Source: SHVO01 sp050246995
GTDB lineage: Bacteria > Pseudomonadota > Alphaproteobacteria > Rhodospirillales > Rhodospirillaceae
DNA: 64,000 nucleotides
NCBI GenBank assembly: GCA_050246995.1
Contig: JBFWVA010000005.1
Location: 1-64,000 of the forward strand
Reading direction: 5' to 3'
Under the pieces are notes generated by a model. That model saw only the letters and a program-made list of their open reading frames with translations. It had not been told where the DNA came from and searched no databases. The position numbers and the translations under genes are program-made. Positions 33,052 to 42,197 of the stretch are shown piece by piece; positions within the stretch are counted from its first letter, which is position 1; each line of letters opens with the position of its first letter.

Positions 33052-35427
33052 TTACGGACTGGGCTGGAGGGTTAGGCGGCGCGCGGCGGACGCCTCTGCG
33101 GGGGCGGTGAAATACCGTCCTTCGGCCCACGGCGTCAAAAGCGAGCCGTAGTCCCTAGACAAAAGGTGCCCCGACTGTCCGCCGGCCAGCGCGAACCGCG
33201 ACTGCGCCAAATCGTTCAGGTCGTAAATCGCCCGCAAACTCGCGCCGTGGAAGTGACGGAACGGACGGGCGGAGGCGGATGAGGCGAAGGTGCCCCGGTT
33301 CACGGTAAAGCCGTCGCCGCCGGTCGAGATTCGCAGGAGACCGAGCTCTTTGATGACTGGGAAGTTCTCGAACAGAAGGTGGCCGAAAGTCGCCTGATGG
33401 AAATCTCCCCACCGCAGCTCAGTGGGCGTTCCTTTTGTCGCCAACCACGCGACCGTCTGCGACCACGCGGTTGAGACCTGCGCTTCGCAGGTTTCGGTTT
33501 CCGTCGTGCTGAGATCGTCGCACCAGCTTTGATCCGTCGTGAGGATCATCCGTAGAAGCTCGGGCCTGACGCCGCCGAAGTCGCGCATCATCTCGCCAAG
33601 ATCGTCGGCGAGGACCTGGGTCTTCAAGCGCTCGATCCAAACAGCGAACATGAGGGGCTCAAGGCGGCCGGCATCCGTCTTGCCGTCCCAGGATTTCAAA
33701 CGCTCCAGCAGGTCGCGCTCCTGCGGCGTCTTCGCGCTCGCCCGCGCCGTCATCAACGGCAGCATCTCGCGCGCCATGACTGAAACGATGTCGCGTTGAA
33801 GGTCCGCGGTTGCGTCCGTCGTGACCACTTTCTCCGTCGAGAGTACATCGGCGATGCGCATGGCGCGGTAAGAATCCGGCCACTGCGCGGCGAGGAGGTG
33901 GGTATAGGCGTCGCCCACCATCTTGTTGTTGGCGTTGATGATGACCTCGGCGTCGGTCCCCGAGACATGCGGAAGCTCGTCGAACGGGATCCATCCCGTC
34001 CAATCGTGCGAGCCGTCCCAGCCGGGGACGGGCACGAGGCCGTTGCCGGCTTTGCGCATGGGGACGCGGCCCGGCGCCACATAGCCCATCGCCCCCGTGC
34101 GGTCGGCGAACATCATGTTCTGATGCGGCGCGTGGAACAAGCGCACGGCTTCAATAAAGGCGGGTACGTCCTTGGCGTGATTCATCCCGTAGACGCCGTC
34201 CGCCGAGCGGTCCTCCGGCGCGAACAATGCCGCGGACAATGACAACGCATAAGGCTCGGGGATGAGATCGTTCATGCCCGCGGGACGGCGCAGGATATCC
34301 GTCACGATAGGCCCATGGCGGCTTTCGCGCACTGTCAGCGTGACAGGTTCGCCAAAACGCACGTTGATTGTCTCGGTCCGTTCCGAGAATTCGCGCCGGC
34401 CATCGGGTGTTTCATAAGAACGCCCATCCGGCGTCAGCTTCTCGATGAAGAGGTCGCTGGTGTCGCTATGCGTGGTGGTGATGCCCCAGGCGACGTCTGC
34501 ATTGTGGCCCAACATATGCAGAGGAACGCCGGGCACGGTCGCGCCGAAGATCTCGAGCCCGGGCGCTTTAAGGCCCGCGAAGTACCAAACGCTCGGCGAT
34601 TGAAAGCCGAGGTGAGGATCGTTGGCGATGATTGGGCTGCCGCTCTGTGTGCGCGCGCCTGAAACAGCCCAGATATTCGAGGCGTCGGTCGGATGGATGA
34701 CCGCTGTCATCGCGGCATGCAGCGCACGCGTCGGCAGATCGCGCAGCACCGGCGCGAGGCGCGCCATCGTCACCGGATCTTCCGGGCGCGCACCCGGGGA
34801 AAGGGCCGGGGCTTTCTCCGGGCCAAGCTTGGCGACCAATGCGGCATTGATCAGCTCGTCATCCCAATTGCCCGAGAGCGAGAGGCCCATCAGTTTTTGC
34901 CAGACGAGGGAGTCAGCCGGTTTCCATGGCTCCGGCTTGAAGAACAGAACATTGTACTCAAGCGGGAGAGGGTGACCTTCGCCGAGCCACGCATTCACGC
35001 CGGCGGTGTAGCGCTCGAACGCCGCCCGGGTTTCCGGCGACAGGCTTCTGAGGTCTTCCTCCGCGCGGCGATAGACACCAAGCGTGCGCATCATCTTGTC
35101 CGGCGACAGCCCGGCCGCGCCGATCAGTTCGGACAAACGTCCCTGTCCTTGGCGGCGCATAAGCTCCATTTGAAACAGGCGGTCCTGGGCATGCACATAG
35201 CCCAGCGCGAAATAGGCGTCGGCTTCGGAGGCCGCGGTGATCATCGGAATGCCGCTCGCATCACGCACGATCGTCACTGGCGCGGACACGCCCTTGGCGA
35301 AGACGAAGCCATCGTGGGAGGGGAGCGCTCTGTAAGCCGACAACCACAGCCAGCCGAGCAACAGGACGACGGCGAGGGCGATGAAGCCCGTTACATACAT
35401 GACACCGCGGGCAAGCTTTCTAAGCAA
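33052..35427 (-). CDS. Penicillin-acylase-family Ntn hydrolase
   Basis: Protein of 791 residues of the penicillin amidase / N-acyl-homoserine lactone acylase superfamily. A membrane helix (about 10-32) precedes the alpha-chain region, and the self-cleavage site is before S250 in PTDASNIWAVSG, whose Ser becomes the N-terminal nucleophile of the beta chain. HAQDRLFQMELMRRQGQGRLSE is the alpha-chain signature; GHNADVAWGITTTHSDTSDLF and the substrate-cleft region are also kept. The natural substrate may be a beta-lactam, acyl-homoserine lactone or another acyl-amide. Start codon is TTG 35427 with AGGTGA just upstream; an ATG nine codons in is possible. The protein is probably membrane-tethered in the periplasm. 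Confidence 0.9.
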   Translation of the reverse strand: MLRKLARGVMYVTGFIALAVVLLLGWLWLSAYRALPSHDGFVFAKGVSAPVTIVRDASGIPMITAASEADAYFALGYVHAQDRLFQMELMRRQGQGRLSELIGAAGLSPDKMMRTLGVYRRAEEDLRSLSPETRAAFERYTAGVNAWLGEGHPLPLEYNVLFFKPEPWKPADSLVWQKLMGLSLSGNWDDELINAALVAKLGPEKAPALSPGARPEDPVTMARLAPVLRDLPTRALHAAMTAVIHPTDASNIWAVSGARTQSGSPIIANDPHLGFQSPSVWYFAGLKAPGLEIFGATVPGVPLHMLGHNADVAWGITTTHSDTSDLFIEKLTPDGRSYETPDGRREFSERTETINVRFGEPVTLTVRESRHGPIVTDILRRPAGMNDLIPEPYALSLSAALFAPEDRSADGVYGMNHAKDVPAFIEAVRLFHAPHQNMMFADRTGAMGYVAPGRVPMRKAGNGLVPVPGWDGSHDWTGWIPFDELPHVSGTDAEVIINANNKMVGDAYTHLLAAQWPDSYRAMRIADVLSTEKVVTTDATADLQRDIVSVMAREMLPLMTARASAKTPQERDLLERLKSWDGKTDAGRLEPLMFAVWIERLKTQVLADDLGEMMRDFGGVRPELLRMILTTDQSWCDDLSTTETETCEAQVSTAWSQTVAWLATKGTPTELRWGDFHQATFGHLLFENFPVIKELGLLRISTGGDGFTVNRGTFASSASARPFRHFHGASLRAIYDLNDLAQSRFALAGGQSGHLLSRDYGSLLTPWAEGRYFTAPAEASAARRLTLQPSP

Positions 35428-35492
35428 TCGTCACCTGTTGGATATGGTAGAGTAGGCAGAGTGATGAGAGGCGCGAGCGACTTCAAGTGACC

Positions 35493-35732
35493 ATGTCGGA
35501 CCCACCCTACGATCCGGATCTGCCCCAGGTCCTATTCGAGATTGTTGCTATCGGGAATTCAGTGAAAGTGTCGGCCATCGACCCGATCACCAACACCGAA
35601 GTGTCCGTCGTCGGGTCGGTGGCGACCAGCGCGTACAGCCTCAAAATGAACGCGCTGCGCAAGCTGAAGGCGAGGCTGCGCAAGGACGGACCGCCGAGCC
35701 CCGCTAACCCATTGAAAGGACAGCTCATATAA
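35493..35732 (+). CDS. DUF6898-like small protein
   Basis: Protein of 79 residues from ATG 35493 (a GTG two codons upstream is possible). The core VLFEIVAIGNSVKVSAIDPI, then TEVSVVGSVATS and a basic helical end, matches a small alphaproteobacterial family I recall as DUF6898, which has no known function. It is divergent from the acylase gene. Confidence 0.75.
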   Translation: MSDPPYDPDLPQVLFEIVAIGNSVKVSAIDPITNTEVSVVGSVATSAYSLKMNALRKLKARLRKDGPPSPANPLKGQLI

Positions 35733-35830
35733 CATCTTGTGTGTGATTGGCAGCATTCACCCAGATGTGGTATCGGTCCTCTGGCGCGGGTCACTTCCAG
35801 GCCTGCCGATAAACCCCCAGGGAGGCCGAT

Positions 35831-36481
35831 ATGAGCAAGACGCTGATTGCCGCCGCATTCGCCGCTGCCACTCTGCTTTCGGGCGCCGCCGGCGCCCAAG
35901 ACGCCAGCAAGATGAGCTTCTTCATTACCAGCGCCGGCCCCGGGAAGGGCGCGGAACTTGGCGGCCTTGAAGGCGCCGACCGTCATTGCGCGGCCCTGGC
36001 CGCGAAGGCCGGTAGCAAGAAGGAATGGCGCGCCTATCTCAGCGGCATGGCCGCGGACGGCAAAAGCCCGGTGAACGCGCGTGACCGTATCGGCAAAGGC
36101 CCGTGGATGAATGCCAAGGGGGTCGTGGTCGCGACCAGCGTCGATGACCTGCACAGCGCGAACAACAAGCTCTCCAAGGAAAACTCGCTCACCGAAAAGG
36201 GCGCGGTCGTGAACGGCCGCGGCGACACCCCGAACACCCACGACATCCTCACCGGTAGCTCCGCCGATGGCCGCGCCTTTGCGGACGCCGCGGATCACAC
36301 CTGCAAAAACTGGACGAGCAGCGCCGCCGACGGCAGCGCTAATCTCGGTCACCACGACCGCCAGGGCGGCGGCAACGACGGCACCTCATGGAATGCCGCG
36401 CATCCGTCCAAGGGCTGCGGCCAGGAAAACCTCGTCGCCACCGGCGGCGCGGGCTTGTTCTACTGTTTTGCGACTAACTAG
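35831..36481 (+). CDS. Exported lectin-like (DUF1554-type) protein
   Basis: Protein of 216 residues with a signal peptide (cleavage near AGAQ) and a GGGAGG ribosome site. The mature part begins KMSFFITSAGPGKGAELGGLEGADRHC and has WRAYLSGM, then paired cysteines (DHTCKNW, SKGCGQEN, LFYCFATN). This is the pattern of periplasmic C-type-lectin/DUF1554-like proteins that I know from proteobacteria and Leptospira. Function is unknown; the fold suggests carbohydrate or ligand binding. It precedes rpiB by 9 bases, though the products look unrelated. Confidence 0.75.
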   Translation: MSKTLIAAAFAAATLLSGAAGAQDASKMSFFITSAGPGKGAELGGLEGADRHCAALAAKAGSKKEWRAYLSGMAADGKSPVNARDRIGKGPWMNAKGVVVATSVDDLHSANNKLSKENSLTEKGAVVNGRGDTPNTHDILTGSSADGRAFADAADHTCKNWTSSAADGSANLGHHDRQGGGNDGTSWNAAHPSKGCGQENLVATGGAGLFYCFATN

Positions 36482-36490
36482 GAGTTCGAT

Positions 36491-36946
36491 TTGTCCGACG
36501 CACGCATTGCTCAACCCGGCGACACGATTGTCATTGCCAGCGACCACGCCGGTGTGGAGTTGAAGTCCCTGATGACCGAAGACTTGAAACGCATGGGCTT
36601 CAGCGTGAAGGACCTCGGCACGAATTCGCCGGACTCCGTCGACTATCCGGACTTCGGACACGCGGTCGGCAAGGCCGTGGAGACCAAGGAAGCCAAGGCC
36701 GGAGTCGTGATCTGCGGCACCGGCATCGGCATCTCCATCGCCGTGAACCGCCATCCGGGCGTGCGGGCGGCGCTGGTGCACGACGAAATGACCGCGCGCA
36801 TGGCGCGCGAGCACAACGACGCGAACGTCATGGCCATCGGCGCGCGGATCGTGCCGGCGGATCAAGCGCGTACGCTTCTCAAGACCTTTTTCGAAACCCC
36901 GTTTGAAGGCGGCCGACATGCCCGCCGCGTGGAGAAGCTGGGCTAA
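36491..36946 (+). CDS. rpiB: Ribose-5-phosphate isomerase B
   Basis: Enzyme of 151 residues interconverting ribose 5-phosphate and ribulose 5-phosphate. Signature: IVIASDHAGVELKSL, YPDFG, and VICGTGIGISIAVNRHPGVRAALVHD, with the catalytic Cys and His, followed by REHNDANVMAIGAR. It starts with TTG 36491, marked by TAGGAG 6 bases upstream. glyA follows 33 bases later; the rpiB-glyA-nrdR order is typical for alphaproteobacteria. Confidence 0.95.
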   Translation: MSDARIAQPGDTIVIASDHAGVELKSLMTEDLKRMGFSVKDLGTNSPDSVDYPDFGHAVGKAVETKEAKAGVVICGTGIGISIAVNRHPGVRAALVHDEMTARMAREHNDANVMAIGARIVPADQARTLLKTFFETPFEGGRHARRVEKLG

Positions 36947-36979
36947 TCCAGCCTCACGTCAACATCTGTAAGGACCGAT

Positions 36980-38251
36980 ATGTCGACTCCCTTCTTCTCG
37001 CAAAGTCTCGCTGAAGCCGATCCCGATGTAATGAAGTCGCTGACCCTCGAACTCGAGCGCCAGCAGACTCAGATCGAACTGATCGCTTCTGAAAACATCG
37101 TCAGCCGCGCCGTTCTCGAAGCGGTCGGCAGCGTGCTTACCAACAAGTACGCCGAAGGTTATCCGGGCAAGCGCTACTACGGCGGTTGCGAATTCGTCGA
37201 TATCGCCGAAAGCCTCGCCATCGAGCGCGCGAAGAAGCTGTTCAATTGCTCCTACGCCAACGTCCAGCCGCACGCGGGCGCTCCGGCCAATGAAGGCGTG
37301 TTCCTCGCGCTCCTGAAGCCGGGCGACACCATCATGGGCATGAACCTCGCTTCGGGCGGCCACCTCACGCATGGCGCGCCGCCGAACATCTCGGGCAAGT
37401 GGTTCAACGCCATCCAATACGGCGTGCGCAAGCAGGACGGCGTCATCGACATCGATCAGGTCGAAGCCCTCGCCAAGGAACACAAACCGAAGCTCATCAT
37501 CGCGGGTGGCTCGGCTTACTCGCGCATCATCGACTTCAAGGCCTTCCGCCAGATCGCCGACAGCGTCGGCGCGTTGTTCATGGTCGACATGGCGCACTTC
37601 GCCGGTCTGGTCGCGGCCGGGATCCACCCGAGCCCGTTGCCGATCGCCGACGTCGTCACCACCACCACGCACAAGACGCTGCGTGGTCCGCGCGGCGGCA
37701 TGATCCTTTCCAACAACGAAGAGATCGGAAAGAAGATCAACTCGGCGATTTTCCCGGGTCTCCAGGGCGGTCCGCTGATGCACGTGATCGCCGGTAAGGC
37801 GGTTGCGTTCGGCGAAGCGCTGAAGCCGGAATTCAAGGTCTACGCCCAGCGCGTGGTCGACAATGCGAAAGTCTTGGCGGAAACGCTGCGCAAGGGCGGC
37901 CTCGAAATCGTTGCCGGCGGTACCGACACGCATCTGATGCTGGTCGACCTGCGTCCGAAGAAACTGACCGGCAACGTGGTCGAACACCTGCTCGAACGCG
38001 CCGGCATGACGTGCAACAAGAACGGCATCCCGTTCGATCCGGAAAAGCCCACGGTCACCTCCGGCGTGCGCCTCGGCACCCCCGCGGCGACCACCCGCGG
38101 CTTCGGGACGGCGGAATTCGCCCAGATCGGCGAGTGGATCTGCGAGGTCATGGACGCCCAGGCGGCCAACCCGGGCAACACGGGCGCGGTCGAGGCCGAT
38201 ATCCGGGGCCGGGTCCAGGATTTGTGTCGGCGCTTTCCGATTTATCAATAA
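36980..38251 (+). CDS. glyA: Serine hydroxymethyltransferase
   Basis: PLP enzyme of 423 residues converting serine and tetrahydrofolate to glycine and 5,10-methylene-THF, the main source of one-carbon units. The PLP lysine is K232 in TTTTHKTLRGPRGG, and the N-terminal IELIASENIVSRAVLEA and the LSGGHLTHG-like SGGHLTHGAPP motif are present. Length is standard. It supplies folate units for the riboflavin-, thymidylate- and purine-related genes around it. Confidence 0.97.
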   Translation: MSTPFFSQSLAEADPDVMKSLTLELERQQTQIELIASENIVSRAVLEAVGSVLTNKYAEGYPGKRYYGGCEFVDIAESLAIERAKKLFNCSYANVQPHAGAPANEGVFLALLKPGDTIMGMNLASGGHLTHGAPPNISGKWFNAIQYGVRKQDGVIDIDQVEALAKEHKPKLIIAGGSAYSRIIDFKAFRQIADSVGALFMVDMAHFAGLVAAGIHPSPLPIADVVTTTTHKTLRGPRGGMILSNNEEIGKKINSAIFPGLQGGPLMHVIAGKAVAFGEALKPEFKVYAQRVVDNAKVLAETLRKGGLEIVAGGTDTHLMLVDLRPKKLTGNVVEHLLERAGMTCNKNGIPFDPEKPTVTSGVRLGTPAATTRGFGTAEFAQIGEWICEVMDAQAANPGNTGAVEADIRGRVQDLCRRFPIYQ

Positions 38252-38329
38252 TTAGCGTTCACAAAGGCGCTATAGTTCATAGGACCCGGCCGTTAACGCC
38301 GGGCGTCAGGGGATAAAGGGGTCGGGGAA

Positions 38330-38800
38330 ATGCGCTGTCCGTACTGCGGGCATATGGATACCCAGGTGAAGGATTCGCGGCCGACGGAGGATAACTCCGC
38401 CATTCGCCGCCGCCGCTCGTGCCCGGCATGCGGCGCGCGCTTTACCACGTTCGAGCGTATCCAGCTCCGCGAACTCACCGTCGTGAAGAAGGGCGGCCAA
38501 CGCATCCCGTTCGACCGCGACAAGATCGCGCGCTCCATCATCACGGCGTGCCGTAAACGTCCCGTGGACGAAGAACGTATCGAACGCGTGGTCAACTCGA
38601 TCCAACGCCGCCTCGAGAGCATGGGCGAGTCCGATATCCCGTCTAGCGTAATCGGTGAAATGGTGATGGAAGCGCTGCAGGGCCTCGACAAGGTGGCCTA
38701 TGTGCGCTTCGCTTCCGTGTACAAGAATTTCCGCGAAGTGAAGGATTTTGAGAGCTTCGTTGAGAATCTGACGGAGCCCGTTTCGCCCGACCAGAACTAA
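38330..38800 (+). CDS. nrdR: Transcriptional repressor NrdR
   Basis: Regulator of ribonucleotide reductase genes, 156 residues. N-terminal zinc finger (MRCPYCGH at the start and SCPACGARFTTFERI), then an ATP-cone domain (VVKKGGQRIPFDRDKIARSI onward) that senses dATP/ATP. Its stop codon overlaps the ribD start (TAATG at 38798), coupling translation. The nrdR-ribD pairing is widespread. Confidence 0.97.
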   Translation: MRCPYCGHMDTQVKDSRPTEDNSAIRRRRSCPACGARFTTFERIQLRELTVVKKGGQRIPFDRDKIARSIITACRKRPVDEERIERVVNSIQRRLESMGESDIPSSVIGEMVMEALQGLDKVAYVRFASVYKNFREVKDFESFVENLTEPVSPDQN

Positions 38801-39912
38801 TGCAGCCGCGCGCGTCCATCATCGATCAAGAGTTCATGGACGTCGCGCTGAGTCTGGCGGCGCGTAACCTCGGCGATACCTGGCCCAATCCAACGGTCGG
38901 CTGCGTGCTCGTGAAAGACGGGCGCGTTGTCGGCCGCGGCTGGACCCAGTCCGGCGGCCGCCCGCATGCGGAAACCGAAGCGCTCGCGCGCGCGGGACAA
39001 GAAGCGCGCGGCGCCACGGCTTATGTGACTCTCGAGCCTTGCAGCCATCATGGGAAAACACCGCCTTGCGCCGATGCGCTTGTCGCGGCCGGTGTCGCGC
39101 GCGTGGTGTCCGCGACCACTGATCCCGATACGCGCGTCAACGGACGCGGCCTTGCGCGTTTGCGTGAAGCGGGCATTGCGGTCACAGACGGCGTCGGCAA
39201 AGCCGCCGCCGACCGCATCAACGCCGGCTTCTTCTTGAAAGTCGCGCAAGGGCGTCCGTTGTTTGCGCTGAAGACCGCGACCAGCCTCGATGGGCGCATT
39301 GCATTGGCCTCGGGTGAAAGCCGCTGGATCACCGGTGAGTCCGCACGCCGCGCCGTGCATGCTTTGCGCGCGCGGTACGACGCCATCCTCGTCGGCTCGG
39401 AGACCGCTCTCACCGATGATCCGCTGCTGACATGCCGCCTGGAGGGATACGCGGGCCGCCCCAAGGTGCGTGTGGTGCTCGACCGGCGTTTGCGTCTCGC
39501 GCCCAATTCAGAGCTCGTGAAAACGTCGCGCGAGATTCCGACATGGGTCATCACCGCTGAACAGTCGCTCTCGCTGCCGCGTAGCGCCGAGTTGACCAAG
39601 AACGGCGTCGATGTGATTGGACTGAAAGACGCCTCCGACCATGCGACCTTTACAGCTGCTGTCGGGAAAGCCCTTGCCGAGAAAGGCCTGACGCGCGTCA
39701 TGATCGAAGGTGGGGGGCAGGTATCGGCGGCCTTCCTGCGGGCCGGACTGGTCGATGAGCTTGCCTGGTTCAGGGCCGCCAGCGTCATCGGCGGCGACGG
39801 CAGGGCCTCGATTTACCCCATGGGACTCCTGAATTTGGCGGATATGCCCCGGTTTAAGGCCCGGGAAAGCCTCAAATTCGGCGAAGACACACTGGATATC
39901 CTGGCCCGCTAA
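38800..39912 (+). CDS. ribD: Bifunctional riboflavin deaminase/reductase
   Basis: Enzyme of 370 residues for the second and third riboflavin steps. N-terminal deaminase domain with zinc site: HAETEALARAG and TLEPCSHHGKTPPCADAL. C-terminal NADPH-dependent reductase domain from about 150 (ALKTATSLDGRIALASGESRWITG, then VMIEGGGQVSAAFL). Both domains look complete. First gene of a ribD-ribE-ribBX-ribH run. Confidence 0.96.
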   Translation: MQPRASIIDQEFMDVALSLAARNLGDTWPNPTVGCVLVKDGRVVGRGWTQSGGRPHAETEALARAGQEARGATAYVTLEPCSHHGKTPPCADALVAAGVARVVSATTDPDTRVNGRGLARLREAGIAVTDGVGKAAADRINAGFFLKVAQGRPLFALKTATSLDGRIALASGESRWITGESARRAVHALRARYDAILVGSETALTDDPLLTCRLEGYAGRPKVRVVLDRRLRLAPNSELVKTSREIPTWVITAEQSLSLPRSAELTKNGVDVIGLKDASDHATFTAAVGKALAEKGLTRVMIEGGGQVSAAFLRAGLVDELAWFRAASVIGGDGRASIYPMGLLNLADMPRFKARESLKFGEDTLDILAR

Positions 39913-39929
39913 CCCCTATATACCGGCCC

Positions 39930-40529
39930 ATGTTCACAGGAATTGTCACCGATCTCGGCACCGTCATGGATGCCGTCCAAGGCGGCGCCGCGGCGGCGCG
40001 CTTTCGCATTCGCACGGCCTACGAAATGAACGGCGTCGCCATCGGCGCGTCGATCTCCTGCAACGGCTGCTGTCTCACGGTGGTCGAGAAGGGGCCTGAT
40101 TGGTTCGCGGTCGACGCCTCGCGCGAAACACTGGACCTCACGACGCTGGGCACATGGACCGCCGGCATGCGCGTAAATCTCGAGCGCGCGCTGAAAGCCG
40201 GCGACGAACTCGGCGGCCATATTGTCTCGGGTCACGTCGATGGGCTCGCGCTTGTCGAAGACATCCGCGATGAAGATGGCTCGAAGCGTTTCACCATCGT
40301 CCCGCCGGCGGAACTCGCGCGATTCATCGCTCCGAAAGGATCCGTAGCGCTCGACGGTGTTTCATTGACCGTGAACGAAGTGGGCGGAAACAGCTTCGGC
40401 GTCAATATCATCCCGCATACGCAGGCTGTGACCACCTTCGGGACCTTACGCGTGGGTGACCGCCTCAACATGGAAATCGACCAGATGGCGCGCTATGTTG
40501 CGCGTCTGCTGGATACACTCCAAAAGTAA
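39930..40529 (+). CDS. ribE: Riboflavin synthase, alpha subunit type
   Basis: Enzyme of 199 residues that dismutates two 6,7-dimethyl-8-ribityllumazine molecules into riboflavin. Two internal lumazine-binding repeats are seen: FTGIVTDLGTV...SCNGCCLTVVEKG...GGHIVSGHVDG, and then FIAPKGSVALDGVSLTVNEV...IIPHTQAVTTFGTL. Normal length. Called ribE here; some annotations use ribC. Confidence 0.96.
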   Translation: MFTGIVTDLGTVMDAVQGGAAAARFRIRTAYEMNGVAIGASISCNGCCLTVVEKGPDWFAVDASRETLDLTTLGTWTAGMRVNLERALKAGDELGGHIVSGHVDGLALVEDIRDEDGSKRFTIVPPAELARFIAPKGSVALDGVSLTVNEVGGNSFGVNIIPHTQAVTTFGTLRVGDRLNMEIDQMARYVARLLDTLQK

Positions 40530-40541
40530 GAAAGTATCGCC

Positions 40542-41678
40542 GTGGCTGACGCTCTTCCCAAACCCTCCGTGTACGCCGACGTGTTGTCGTCGATCGAGGA
40601 GATCGTCGAGGACGCGCGCAACGGGCGCATGTTCATTTTGGTGGACGACGAGGACCGCGAGAACGAAGGCGACATCATCATCCCGGCGCAGATGGCGACG
40701 CCCGACGCTATCAACTTCATGGCTAAGCACGCGCGCGGCCTGATCTGCCTGTCGCTCACCACCCAGCGCGCCGAGCACCTGCGCCTGCCGCTGATGCCCG
40801 CACATAACCAGTCGCGTCTTTCCACGGCGTTCACCCTCAGCATCGAAGCGCGCTCCGGCGTGACGACGGGCATCTCGGCCGCCGACCGCGCGCGTACGAT
40901 TGCGGTGGCCATCGATCCGGCTTCGACGCACACGGACATCTCGACGCCGGGTCATGTGTTCCCGCTGATGGCGCGCGACGGCGGCGTTCTCGTACGGGCC
41001 GGCCACACCGAGGCGGCGGTCGATGTCGCGCGGCTCGCGGGCCTGATCCCAGCGGGCGTGATCTGCGAGATCATGAACGACGACGGCACGATGGCTCGTA
41101 TGCCGGACCTCATCAAGTTCGCGCAGTTGCATGGCCTGAAGATCGGCACAATCGCCGATCTCATCGCCTATCGCCGCAAGACGGAAAAGCTGGTGACCCT
41201 GCTCGCGGAATCGCCTTTTACGTCCGGCATCGGCGGCGACTGGACTCTCAAGATCTACGCGGACTCCGTGTCCGGCGCCGAACTTCCGGTGCTGGTCAAA
41301 GGCAAGGTGTCCGGCAGTGCGCCCGCCATGGTGCGCATGCATCATCTTAATATCCTTCCCGACGTGCTGCTGGATAAAGCCTCCGCGCGCACCGGCGATC
41401 TTCAGGCCGCCATGCAGATGGTGTCCGACTTCGGCAGCGGCGTGATCGTGCTGTTCCGAGATCCCATCTCGGGCGGTCTTTCGGAACGTATCCGCGCCAA
41501 GGCGAAGGGCGAGGAAGAAACCACTAAGCGTCTCGTCGATTACGGCGTGGGCGCGCAAATTCTCACCGACATCGGCGTGCGCGACATGATCCTTCTCACC
41601 AACACTTCGAAGGTGGTGGTGGGTCTCGAAGGCTATGGCCTGCGCATCGTCGACCAGCGCAGCATCAAAGTGAAGTAA
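40542..41678 (+). CDS. ribB: 3,4-dihydroxy-2-butanone-4-phosphate synthase with degenerate GCH2 domain (RibBX)
   Basis: Protein of 378 residues from GTG 40542. The N-terminal DHBP synthase domain (about 10-215) looks functional: VDDEDRENEGDIIIPAQ, SRLSTAFTLSIEARSGVTTGIS and RAGHTEAAVDVARLAG carry the metal and catalytic residues, making the four-carbon unit of riboflavin from ribulose 5-phosphate. The C-terminal domain has the fold of GTP cyclohydrolase II but not its zinc site: the Cys-rich motif (C-x10-C-x-C in RibA) is absent, replaced by DVLLDKASARTGDLQA. This is the RibBX type known from alphaproteobacteria, whose second domain lacks cyclohydrolase activity. A separate ribA must be elsewhere. 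Confidence 0.92.
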   Translation: MADALPKPSVYADVLSSIEEIVEDARNGRMFILVDDEDRENEGDIIIPAQMATPDAINFMAKHARGLICLSLTTQRAEHLRLPLMPAHNQSRLSTAFTLSIEARSGVTTGISAADRARTIAVAIDPASTHTDISTPGHVFPLMARDGGVLVRAGHTEAAVDVARLAGLIPAGVICEIMNDDGTMARMPDLIKFAQLHGLKIGTIADLIAYRRKTEKLVTLLAESPFTSGIGGDWTLKIYADSVSGAELPVLVKGKVSGSAPAMVRMHHLNILPDVLLDKASARTGDLQAAMQMVSDFGSGVIVLFRDPISGGLSERIRAKAKGEEETTKRLVDYGVGAQILTDIGVRDMILLTNTSKVVVGLEGYGLRIVDQRSIKVK

Positions 41679-41680
41679 AG

Positions 41681-42133
41681 ATGGCCACGTCTCACATCCT
41701 TATCATCGAAGCGCGTTTCTACGACGAGAACGCCGACCTGTTGCTCGACGGCGCGAAGAAAGCGCTCAAGAAGGCCAAGGCGAAAGTCGATGTGATCACC
41801 GTTCCCGGAATCCTCGAACTGCCGGCGACGCTCGCCTATGCATTTTCGAAAGGAAAAAAGGGATCGAAGAAGCCGCGCTATGCGGGGGCTGTGGTCCTTG
41901 GTTGCGCCGTCAAGGGCGAAACCGACCACTATGAACATGTGTGCCGCGAGTCCATGAACGGGGTTCAGCAGGTCGCGTTGGAGCTGAAAGTTCCTGTGGG
42001 CAATGGGATTTTGACCTGTCCGACGTGGGAACTTGCGCAAAATCGCGCCGATCCGGCCGAGGGCGATGCGGGCGGACGCGCGGCCCGCGCCTGTCTTCGC
42101 CTTGTTGAGCTGAAGCAACGCTTCGGGCTATAA
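41681..42133 (+). CDS. ribH: 6,7-dimethyl-8-ribityllumazine synthase
   Basis: Enzyme of 150 residues forming the lumazine precursor of riboflavin from the ribityl-aminopyrimidine and DHBP. Motifs: IIEARFYDENADLLLDGAK, VPGILELPATLA, VVLGCAVKGETDHYEHVCRESMNG with the catalytic His, and GNGILTCPTWELAQ. Probably assembles into the family's pentamer or icosahedral capsid. It starts 2 bases after ribBX, and nusB follows. Confidence 0.95.
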   Translation: MATSHILIIEARFYDENADLLLDGAKKALKKAKAKVDVITVPGILELPATLAYAFSKGKKGSKKPRYAGAVVLGCAVKGETDHYEHVCRESMNGVQQVALELKVPVGNGILTCPTWELAQNRADPAEGDAGGRAARACLRLVELKQRFGL

Positions 42134-42197
42134 GCTGCCGCGCGCGGCCATCCTCGGCGCGCGCGGTGATTTTCTTTTAAATGTTAGGCGTGAATTG

